A stretch of DNA of 64,000 nt from Juglans regia (taxonomy: Eukaryota; Streptophyta; Magnoliopsida; Fagales; Juglandaceae): contig NC_049914.1 of the NCBI RefSeq assembly GCF_001411555.2, forward strand, positions 15,888,798 through 15,952,797. Reading direction: 5' to 3'. Position 1 is the stretch's first letter. Each line of letters opens with the position of its first letter. The notes under the pieces were generated by a model. The model was given only the letters and a program-made list of their open reading frames with translations, ran no database searches and was not told the DNA's origin. The position numbers were made by a program, and so were the translations under genes. This document shows positions 46,589-56,211 of the stretch, piece after piece.

Positions 46589-47048
46589 AATAAGACGTGC
46601 TCCAATTGGCCCAGTGATGAGGCATACATACCGAAAGGTCATGGTTGTACCATTGAAAGCCCAGGAGCGAAAACTCTGCCGTCATAACTTTACCACTTTG
46701 GACTCAATTGGTTCTCTTCTAAGCAAGGGCAAAGTGCTAAAAATAAGAGGTGCTCCGATTGGCTCGGGGATGGGGCATACATACCATAAGGTCATGGTAT
46801 TACCATGGGAAGCTCACGATTGAAAAACTCCAACCTCATAACTTTGTCACTTTGCACTCAATTGGTTCTTCACTGAGTAAAGACAAAGTGCTAAAAATAA
46901 GAGGTGCTCCAATTGGCTCGGGGATGGGGCATCCATACCATAAGGTCATGATATTACCATGGGAAGCCAGCAATTGAAAAACTCCAACATCATAACATTT
47001 CCACTTTGCACTCAATTGGTTCTCTACTAAGCGAGGGCAAAGTGGTAA
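46589..47048 (+). repeat. 154-bp satellite, block 3
   Basis: Three units; ACCATAAGG-type anchors fall at 46627, 46781 and 46935, exactly 154 bp apart. It stops at AGTGGTAA where T3c is inserted. Confidence 0.9.
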
Positions 47049-48020
47049 TGTGAGAACCAAGACTTTCTAGGCTTTTTGTGCAAATATTTTTTTTAACATA
47101 CCATGAGAGTTTCGGCCTTCATAGGAAATTAGAGTTTAAAGCCCAATGGAACTAGAACTCAAGCCCAAGTCAAGTTCTTACATGCCACTTGTCATCAAAT
47201 GGAGCTTATGCTTAGGACTTGATGAATCTAGATGGAAATGAGGGAAGAGAGGTGAGAAGGACCTAGGGTTCGACCTTGCACGCCTACAAAGGAGATCAAC
47301 CATCTTCTTACCATGTGTCATGCATGCAAGGAGGTTTACTTGTGGGAAGAGATTTTGTGACACTTGTCATTATGGGAGAGAGAGTTTCTAGAAGGAGAAT
47401 GATGAGGTTATGGAAAAGTGGAGGCTAGGGAAAGCCAAGAGGCCTTGCACGGCAACCATAGGAAAAAGGGAAGAAAACATTCTTGTTTTTTTCATGCATG
47501 CAAAGAAGGTAAGAGAAGTTGTTGCCTTGGGAAGAGGCAAAATCCAATTGGGAATGAAGGAGCCACACGCCTAGGAGGGTTTCTAGAAGGAAATCTTGGT
47601 GGAAATCCTTGAGATGGATGGCTAGGGCAAGGGAGTTTGTGCATGCTTTTGACCAATCACATGCTTGTCCAAACGTTTGGTGAAAGAAGATCTTCTTGGG
47701 AAGATAGGAAAGTTTCGGTAGCCACCATACACACACACTCCTGACAAGCCACTTGGCACACATGCACACATGTAGGAGATTGAGGAAGATTTCTAGCTTG
47801 ACAAAGACCATTTAGCCACAAGATTCATTGAACCAAGACATGAAGTGAAGGGGCAAAATAGGAAGGAAGTTTCGGTTTGAGGAAAGAGGCGCCACTTGTC
47901 CAAAAGGTCATATTGTGTTTCCAACACAATCGAATGATGAGAAAGAGGAAGACGCCTTAGAGTGGGATGCCACTTGGCATCCATGCAATGAGCTTGGCTC
48001 ATGCAAGAAGCTTTTGTGTC

Positions 48021-48028
48021 TATAAAAG
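48021..48028 (+). promoter_or_regulatory. TATA box of T3c LTR
   Basis: TATAAAAG followed by GGAGAGGAACC and a C-rich leader. It fixes the transcription direction of T3 LTRs. Confidence 0.65.
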
Positions 48029-48676
48029 GGAGAGGAACCGAAAACCCTAAGTCCTTTAGTCATTCTGTGATTTGCTCTTGAGGTGTTCGGCCACCACTTT
48101 TCTCTCCAACTTTCTATCACTTTCTCACCATCCAAACATTCTCCACAATATTCTTTTCTCAACCAAACATCATTTTGAGAATAAGCAAAGCTAGAAGATA
48201 TTTCCAAAAGGAGAGTCATAGAAGGTATGAAGTCAACATCATCCTCCCAACACACACACACACGCATGCATGGTTTTAAAGGGGTGGAGTTTTGGTTCCA
48301 GCAAGTTCATCTAGAACTCATGCTCACACACACATTTGAGCTTGAAGGAGTTAGCTCATGTTTTGAGAGGTTTTTTCCATATGAACCTATGTTTTTATGC
48401 ACATGGATAGATTAGGGTTTTTTTTTTTCAAAAGAGATGGATTCAACCCTACTTGCTTTAAGCTCATAAGCATGTTATTTTGATGAAAGAGTGTTGCGGC
48501 CTTAGTGATTATTTTGAGTTAGGGTTTAGTTGTATAAGATTCTGACTTGAGGGAATGGAGGTCCGAATATTTGTGAGTCTTTTCTTGGAAGAATATGTCA
48601 AGAGCACAACACTTAATCCCACGGGTTAGGGTTTTTCTTGAATGATGAACGTAACAATTACTATATGTATTTTCAG

Positions 48677-48704
48677 CTTGCTTGCTATCTTTTACGGATT
48701 TTTT
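48677..48704 (+). other. 28-nt exon-like cassette of T3 LTR (copy 2)
   Basis: Between TGTATTTTCAG and GTAAGTAAAC; same 28-nt length as 14238-14265 with several substitutions. Confidence 0.4.
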
Positions 48705-50766
48705 GTAAGTAAACTTCTAATTTGTACGTGGATATTTTATGTATATGTCATGTGAACTTGTTGATTGTTCATTTTTATGTGAATGTTTATGACATTGATG
48801 TTTCCTCCATGTGATATAATCTCTTCTTAGCATGATTATCTAATGTATGAATAAAATGGCCTATGGAATGTATTCATGTTATGAAAATGGAATAAGAAGC
48901 CATCTTGGGGTTTGGATTGCACAATGTTTGTTTTGTATATGAGTGTTTGTTACTTGACCAAATCTAGTATGGGACTAAGTTCAAAAAAATATTCGTCTAT
49001 GATCACTGAGGTGTTTCGGCCACCCATGAGTATTCACTGTTAAAGGTTTTGCTTAACACATTAGAAGAATCTAAGTTCATGAAAATTGATTGGAATGCAT
49101 GTTTTCAACTTAAGGGTCTCAGCTATTACTATGGATGAGGTATGATCATTTGGTGATTAAGGTTTAATGGGCTAAGACTGATTCTCGAATGTGCTAGGGT
49201 TTACATGTTTCGGCCTCTACATGGTAAATATTGAATGTTTGATTCTTCATTGATGTTCAATGCCCTAGAAATTTTTACAAAGGAACATGTTCGCATGTTC
49301 TAATATTTTCAAGCCGTAACGCGAAATGTATTGGAATTGCATGTTGAATGTCATATGGTTATGATGAAGTATTTGGCATTGTATGTGTCTCATGAAAGTT
49401 CTAAGTGTCATTGTCATGTCACATGCATTGGGATTGTGAAAATCATTTGAACAGAAAAAGAGTTTTCTTAAAGCTTTTATCACGACCCCAAGGGCTAGGG
49501 CGGGGAAATGTCCTAGTGGAACTCTTCTATCCACTCAGGAGTGTTTAAAATGGAGTGGTAACACCTAGGTCGACAAAGTATGGTCGACAGATCTCGAATG
49601 GTTCCTAAAAGAAAATGATACCAAAGTGGGATCACACCTAAAGCTAGTGAGTGCACCACAGTGAAGACGAAGTGAACTGCCATATATAAAAGATTAAAAG
49701 TAAAACGTAGTCACCTTGGTCAAAGTGGCCAATGGTTGATGCGGTAACTAGTCAGGAACACACGGTGCATAAGAGAGCCGTGAGGTATTTATTTATATGT
49801 TAAAAGTCAAGAAATGCCTCGAGCTCAAAGCTATGTTATATGATCAAGAACTGAGTTTACAAGTATGTTAATTGAACAAGTATGAAATGAAGAAAGAATG
49901 TTTTATGAAAGAAAATGTTATGAAAGTAATGATTTACACGATGTCTTTTGAAAAGTCAAATGCATAAGTAAAGTCTCATGTCCATGCATTCATTTTTAAG
50001 TTTGCTTACATATGCTTACGATATCTTTTACATGTTATTTGTTTACTTACTGAAATTTCTCGAAATCTCACTGTTGTAATTTCCACTATCATTCCCCTAC
50101 TCGAAATGCTAGAAGTTGTGCCAGGTACACAAGGCCCTAAGATATGGACGGGATTTGTGAGATAGTGGAGGATGAGTTTACGATGGAGTCTCGTCATCAT
50201 TCCACCCTAGAATTGCTTAAGGTTACAGCTCAGCGACTCAAGAAAATTTTGGCAAACCTCAATGAGTCAAATGTTGGGATTTCATACTTGGATCCTAATA
50301 GGGTGTTGAGATTTAAGAACGATATGAACTTTGTGCCAAAAACTCCTTTGTAGAAGCTAAGGAAGTCGCTATTGAGTTGGGATTGCTGGATGTAGACCCT
50401 CGAATGACTAGGGGAGTGTTCTTAAGTTTGTTTGAGGACGAAACTGACCCACGCCACTTTTGGGAAATGACACTTTTGATAATTGGACGTATTGGTCCAG
50501 TGTTTTGGGAGTCCTTTTAGAAACTCTTAACTACTTTTAATGACTCTTATGGTATGAAGTGATGGGGTTTTACATTCTTCGACACCATGACTATTGTTCT
50601 ATTATTTGACCTAAGTTGACTTTCTGTTGTGATATACTGCATACTGCTAGTTATTATTAGGTGCATTGCATCTTATTTGTCATGTACGAGAGGTATGTAA
50701 CCTTGTGTTGCATGTCCCGGTATTTCAATTTCCATCAAATCCCAACCGGGGGCTAGGGGCGCCACA

Positions 50767-50908
50767 AGTAAGAATAAGAGGTACTTCAATTGGCCCGGGG
50801 ATGCGTTATACCTACCATAAGGTCATGATATTACCATGGGAAGCCTGTGATTGAAAAACTCCAACCTCATAACTTTACCACATTGCACTCAATTGGTTCT
50901 CCACTAAG
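50767..50908 (+). repeat. 154-bp satellite, block 4 (end of array)
   Basis: Roughly one unit after T3c, ending at TTCTCCACTAAGCA. Beyond it the sequence is unrelated. Confidence 0.85.
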
Positions 50909-52249
50909 CAGCCCAACTAGAAGACTACACGATAAAGACGGGGTGAAGTGGAAGAATAAAAAAGCCATGCGGGGTAAAACGCGACTACAAAGCAGATAGA
51001 AAAATAAAAAGAATCAGCGCAAGAAGAATGCGGAGAATGTTGGCCTCATTAAAAAAAGTCGCTAAGGACCCAGGAGAACTGATACATGATATAGGCTGAC
51101 GAAAATGGTGCGAACAGGAAACCTTAGGAAAGCGGGATCATCAGGCGTAGGCCGGGCACTGGCAGGGTGGACCGTAAATCACTTGTGGCAAATCCTCATG
51201 GCCAAACCCCCCCCCCCCCTTGGTGGCCACAAATGAAAAAAGAACGAAACAACGGAAAAAGAATGCGCGAAGACACATAACCAGATATAGACTACAAGAG
51301 GTAATATTATTAATCGACAGCCGCAACACATGGTCACAGAATTACGAAGAGCCAAGTACATCATAAAACAACTAGTGCAACGATGTGGGACTTAAGCAGA
51401 AGGGTACGATAGAAAATTGGGAAGGTACCGTCGAGTAAAATTGCATGGAGGTCCCAAGGGGAAGGCCACCCTATGACTAGTAGGGTAGTCAGGAATCCTA
51501 TAATTCCTTGTGAAGAACCCCCCTAGGTCATGAAAAAAAAGGGAAGAGAAAGAGAAAAGAAGAATGTGCAAAGACAACTGGACAGGTGCAACAACATGTA
51601 AGGCGATATCATTAATCATAATAAGTTACAATATAAAGCCGCTGAGTTACGAGGAGCAAGTTGCAGCATAAAGCCGCAAAACTACAAGGGCAAGTTACAA
51701 CATAAAGCTGCAGAGTTACAAATAATAAGTCACAACATGAAATCGTAGAGCAGCGAGGAGCCAAATGCAATACAAGGCAACTCATCACAATTGAGCCCGA
51801 TCAAATCATATTCCGTGGAAGCGGCAGACAAAGATCTCCATCACTACGATGTGTCAATAACGCCCAAGGTTACATTTAAAAAATCAACAAGGATGTACTA
51901 AGGCAACTAATTGAGTCGTACGGTGATAGCAATCACCCAGGAGCCGCCTGAAACCACGTACTGGTTGAGGAAAGGTATGAGAAACTATTAGAGGAGGTGA
52001 AGATGGCGAACATGAATGGCCTCGAAGATGAGCTCAATAAGCAAAAGGGCGAGAACGAGAAGCGGGAGAGGAGGCTTAGGACAACAACAGCAGAGAAGAG
52101 CAAGAAGATTTGCCCAGAAAAAGTTGTGAAAGGGAGCCTTGGGGCAACAACAGTAGAGAAGAGCAAGAAGATCTACTCAGAAAGAGCCGCACAGCTTGCA
52201 GCAGAGGAAAGTCTACCCTCAACAGGCAAGATCATTCCCTGCAGGACCA
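50909..52249 (+). mobile_element. Non-coding 3' region of a Tat-like element
   Basis: No protein is recognised. It holds a C13 run near 51210, two diverged copies of a roughly 300-bp segment (GAATGCGCGAAGACA at 51261 and GAATGTGCAAAGACA at 51562), a 35-bp tandem repeat (51623-51761) and a 63-bp duplication (about 52082-52207). It lies between the satellite and the antisense ORF, where Tat elements have the spacer after pol. Confidence 0.5.
51623..51761 (+). repeat. 35-bp tandem repeat, 4 units
   Basis: Units 51623-51657, 51658-51691, 51692-51726 and 51727-51761, pattern AAGTTACAACATAAAGCCGC plus a GAGTTAC-AGGAGC tail, increasingly diverged at the 3' end. Confidence 0.85.
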
Positions 52250-54210
52250 TCACTGAGGGCGCTCGAAACCAGACCCTTCCCGAGAAAGATCCCCCATGCA
52301 CAGGACCCTGAGGTCGCACTGAGGGTTCTGAAGAATGTGAGTCTTCATCCGCTCTAAGCCATCAGTATAGCCAAAGCACCATGCGTCATCACGAACACCA
52401 TGGACATATGACAACTCCTCCCGTAGACTACAGACGGTGGCTTCACGAGCTTCTAGAACCTGCCTGGCCTCTTCTTGGGTGGCCTCCCAGTCCCTCATTC
52501 ACTTCCTTTCCTCCTCCAGGGCTTTCTTCTTCTCCATCAGTCTCGTTGGTACCTTCGAACCACTTCGCCAACCACTAGTTCATCCAATTGTTGGAGTCCC
52601 ACCACTGGTGCAGCTCCCGGTTCTCAAGCTGCAGCCACTCAAGCTCTAACTGGCAGTTGTTAAGGGACCGCTGCAACACGTCCCTCGCTTCAGAAGCAAG
52701 TGAGGCCTCGATGCAAAGAGCTCCAACTTCGCCCTGGGATCTCGACAAGCCGGTAAGGGCCTCCTCGGCCTCTTCCTTCTGCTTTTGCTCCTTCGCCGCA
52801 CAGTCTAAGGCCAACTACGCCAGTGCACGGAGTGCCTAGTTCTCGCTCATCACCTCCCTCCTCTTGGCCGTCCACGATGAAGGCCACCTGACACTCCAAC
52901 TCCTGTCACCCATGTTCGAATCAAGATCAAGAAAGGAAACAAATAAAGAGTTTGAGAAGTTTGTAAATAAAGATTTTACTGCCGCAAATAGCCTCTTGAG
53001 CCTACTCTACATCTCGCGAATGTGATTGGCATGGCCTGCCAAAGCCATCATCTGAAGGCCCGCATGAACCTCATTGACGACCTCCTCGCCTCCCCCCTCG
53101 TCAAGAACCCCGAGTGTCATCGTCTCCTCGGCCAAAACAACAGCCCTCACAACTTCGGCATTGTAGGAGGAGATGACCTCAACCACGTGGGTGGCTTTGG
53201 CAACAATGCCTTGAACCGGCGGCATGGTGCGAGGAAAGTTTGCTATTGTCGCCATTTCCTTGGATGCTGAAGCCTCGGGCAGAATAACTAGCGCCATTAC
53301 AAACAGACCCCTAGAGGGAATGGGAATGTCGTCAAAATCAGATCTGATGGAGGAGATCCTCCGGGGCTTCTTTCCTTTCCCTTCCACTGGCAGAATAGGG
53401 GAGCAACTACAGAGCAAACGAAGGCAAGTTGGCCAGGGGGACCAAATATCAATGAAGGTTGTCCTCAGTCCACTGGGCCTCCAAAGAAACATCGCCCGAG
53501 TGCACCTCCACCCAAGCCTGAGCGACCTTTAGCTTGAGTGCCTTCTCCAGGGTTGGGATAGGGCGACGGCTCTCATCCATATAGTACATGGGAAACTAGT
53601 GCTTGATGGTTTGCCCAACCAGGAACTCCCATCCATCGGCAAACAAGAAGAAGAATCAACAGCTATACCCCTTCACAACGATGTGTCGTGCCTCCAACAG
53701 AACCAACTCCTAGACCAGCTGGAAGCCGTTGAGGTGACGGTCCTTCCTCAAAATGTTGTGGTTGAGGAAGAACTCACGCACTGTGAGGTCCAAGTAGTCT
53801 GACCCAACCTCTTCTAACGGACAATGCCAAAATGATAAAGCACGAAACGAGAATCCTCCACGAGCTGGGAGGAAGCTAGACAGGCACCAACTCAAAGAAG
53901 GCCAATACTTCTTGCACTGGCCGACAGAAGGGCAGCCTAAGGCTGCAAGAGAACATGGCGGGATACACCACGACCTTGGTACCAAAGCCCACGGAGTCCA
54001 CTGTCCCTTCGATGGGAGAGGGCACCACAAACTCCACTTTCAAAGGGACCATATCTGTTTCAGTGACTCCAGTTCGGTAGGAGTCACCATCGATTGCCAC
54101 ATAAAACTTGCAAATTCTTTCAGGTCGGTGCCCCCATGGCAGACGGTGGCTCGAGCATCGCTAGTGGACCTAACCAATCCAGAAGGGTGTGAACAATTCT
54201 TCGGAGCCAT
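52250..54210 (-). pseudogene. Antisense ORF of Tat element, Transposase_28-like
   Basis: Minus-strand start MAPKNCSHPSGLVRSTSD (ATG at 54210), then PSPIEGTVDSVGFGTKVVVY, FRLPFC-like RLPFCRPVQEVLAFFELVPV, a TAG and LPPSSWRILVSCFIILALS. This resembles the plant gypsy-type Transposase_28 domain (PF04195), whose core runs PxEG...YxxxFxxxLRLPFxPxxxEVLxxxxLxPxQLxPxSWRxLxxF. Further on are a Pro/Ser-poor linker and a coiled coil rich in Glu/Lys (KEQKQKEEAEEALTGLSRSQ; EATQEEARQVLEAREATV). Frameshifts and stops break it. Function of the family is unknown. Position and opposite orientation fit the extra antisense ORF known from Tat-lineage elements. Confidence 0.6.
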
Positions 54211-54355
54211 GAGAGATCAGAAGAAAAGTAAAGGGATTTTGAAGGAAAACTGGAAGAAAACAAAGGAATGAAGGACTCGAGTAGTAAGAAAGGAATGCAA
54301 AGAACAAAGTAAAAGAGGGAATGAGTGAAGTGAACTTTCGCAAGGGACAAAGGGG

Positions 54356-54366
54356 CCTTATATAGG
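54356..54366 (-). promoter_or_regulatory. TATA box upstream of antisense ORF
   Basis: Minus strand CCTATATAAGG lies about 148 bp before the ATG at 54210, with a C/T-rich stretch between resembling a 5' UTR. It suggests the antisense ORF had its own promoter. Confidence 0.55.
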
Positions 54367-54701
54367 TGAGATCAACGGTTGAACTCCCAAGGCAACATAA
54401 CTCCAAGTGTCCCCTAAGGCATCAGAATCCCTCAATTGCTGCAACTACAACAAAGTGTATCTACTGATACGACGTGCGAAATAAATGACTGTCTGACACG
54501 AGGTCATGATGAAAGAACCGAAGGGACGCCATTTAATGCGAAATGTAACCACCACAATACCGCCATAAAAGTGGGAGACCAACTGTAGCTCAGCTTAGAA
54601 CAAAGGAGGCCGAATAGTCCCGGAGGCTGAGTAGTCTTGGAATGCAAGGACTGAAGAAAGAATTCCTCTCAGACCCATCCGAGGAGGATTAGCGGGATAA
54701 C

Positions 54702-55340
54702 TGTAAGGGAATTTTCTCCACTTCATAAGGCCCACTAGGCCTCAACTCAATACTCGGCCCAGGGGTCAACATGACCATATTCGAAGCAAGGTGTCAATCT
54801 GAGAAATGAGTCAAGTAACTAACAGGACAAATCGGCCTGACATCGCTCGACCACATTTTGAACTTGGGAACTTGCATGGAACGTAGCGAGAAATGTGGAG
54901 GACCCTCAATCCACTAGCATGAGAACATCTACGGCTCACAAGGGATAAAGCAGGGCTTAGAAATCACGTTGAATTAATGGTGCCACTACCGAGCTATACG
55001 CTACATTGATGGTGCCGTCGCAGAACCAAGCCGCATTAAAAGACTATGACAGTAGGAATAGTAGGAGGGGCACGAACTTCTTGGAGACAAACACAATCTA
55101 TACCTCCCCAGATCCATGGTATAAATAGCAAGCTCCATGTATGAGAAAGTTCTCTGATCCCTAGACTCTTTCACTTATTTACAAACTTCCAAGAGAATTT
55201 ACTAACTTTGGCATCGGAAACTGACCGGCCCCAAGGCCGCCCTCTTCTAGTTGTCTTCTCCCAAATATTTTGCAGGCCCATTTCTGAATACCTGAGTTGT
55301 CGGAGCCTGGTTCAAAGGGGTGCAAAACACGACGTTAACA
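54702..55340 (+). mobile_element. 3' LTR of Tat-like element
   Basis: Starts TGTAAGGGAATTTTCTCC after a purine-rich GAGGAGGATTAGCGGGATAA (possible PPT) and ends CACGACGTTAACA. TATAAATA is at 55120-55127. The segment CTTTGGCATCGGAAACTGACCGGCCCCAAGG is reduced here to its recognisable core GGCATCGGA, common in Tat/Retand LTRs. No PBS follows, so this is a 3' or solo LTR. The 5' counterpart is outside or lost. Confidence 0.65.
55120..55127 (+). promoter_or_regulatory. TATA box of Tat-like LTR
   Basis: TATAAATA follows CCAGATCCATGG and lies about 220 bp before the LTR end, the usual place for a U3/R border. Confidence 0.6.
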
Positions 55341-55599
55341 CTATTCATCTTAACTATTCCACTTTGAAGTCATTGTATTCTCCACCCATTAATTTTGATG
55401 TTTGTTGGGATATTAAAATTGTGGTTCCTCAAGATTATGAGAATATATTTACATTTCAGACTCTTTGTGATAGAAATTTTAGACAATTAATGCATCGATT
55501 ATGATCTGGTAATTATTCTCGCACATTGCATTGATTAATGATGACTAGTTTTTTCTCAAAAAATAAAACATTTTTACCCAAGAGTGTAGGATACTATCC
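55341..55599. other. Unassigned sequence between Tat LTR and LINE-3
   Basis: AT-rich. A frame with VCWDIKIVVPQDYENIFTF runs to a stop near 55503, but I recognise no family. It may be older flanking DNA or the start of LINE-3. Confidence 0.4.
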
Positions 55600-55891
55600 C
55601 TGGCCTAGTACTCTTTTATTTTTGCTGAATCAGTATGAAGTGGCTTAGGGTAATAATTAAACAAAGAAAAAGCATCAATGGTTTTCAGTGCAAATGTGGA
55701 CATGAATAAGAGGCAGACTATATGAACCTATGGAGCTCATCTCAAGTGCAACAATATAAAAAATATCTAGGGTTGCCTCCATTAGTAGGCAGGTCTAAAA
55801 CCAGTGCTTTTGCTAATATCAAACATAAATTCTGGATAAAATTGCAATGTTGGAAAGGAAATATGTTTTCTCAAGGAAGGGACATTCTTCT
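55600..55891 (+). pseudogene. LINE-3 reverse transcriptase, piece 1
   Basis: Recognisable as the RT thumb side of a plant LINE: LLNQYEVA, a stop, GN, then after frameshifts LNKEKASMVFSANVDMNKRQ, NLWSSSQVQQYKKYLGLPPL, VGRSKTSAFANIKHKFW and LQCWKGNMFSQGRDILL. YLGLPxLVGRSK is the standard block after the YADD motif. The frame is cut at 55891 by T4b and resumes at 59442 with KAIALAIPSYAM. Confidence 0.87.
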
Positions 55892-56157
55892 TGTCACAAC
55901 CCCACCCCGGGAAGGGCGGGATCGCTACGTACATACCTGTCCTTTTCTTTTCCCTTTTGTTTTCTTTTTTCTTTCTTTCCTACTAAAGTAATATGGGATA
56001 AGCATGTACATCACACACGTGTACTCTAAGTTTATAATTTAATAAAGGGGAACACCTGATAGACATCCTATTCAAACATTCATCCATAAGAGACTCTCAT
56101 AGTCCATCATACGTTCATAAAAACATAATTGTTCTAGTTAGGAAGAGACTCCATCCC

Positions 56158-56211
<54 letters not shown>

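Larger units (their letters stand above)
47049..50766 (+). mobile_element. Solo LTR T3c, 3.72 kb, in satellite
   Basis: Starts TGTGAGAACCAAGACTTTC and ends GGCTAGGGGCGCCACA; flanks GGTAA (47044-47048) and AGTAA (50767-50771) match 4/5, and the satellite continues across it. TATA box TATAAAAG at 48021-48028, leader with CA repeats, 28-nt exon-like cassette (48677-48704), conserved block from 49482, hairpins 50051-50070 and about 50086-50110, and a 69-codon frame (50144-50353). Its last 110 bp resemble the end of T1 LTRs (GCATCTTAT-TGTCATG, AACCTTGTGTTGCATGTC). Confidence 0.88.

Noticed and set aside
46750..46977. Short ORFs in the satellite
   Set aside because: The 154-bp unit is not a multiple of three, and the frames are interrupted in other units.
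53007..53492. Separate 161-codon gene on the minus strand
   Set aside because: It lies in the linker between the Transposase_28-like part and the coiled coil of the antisense ORF and is best read as a shifted frame of that pseudogene.
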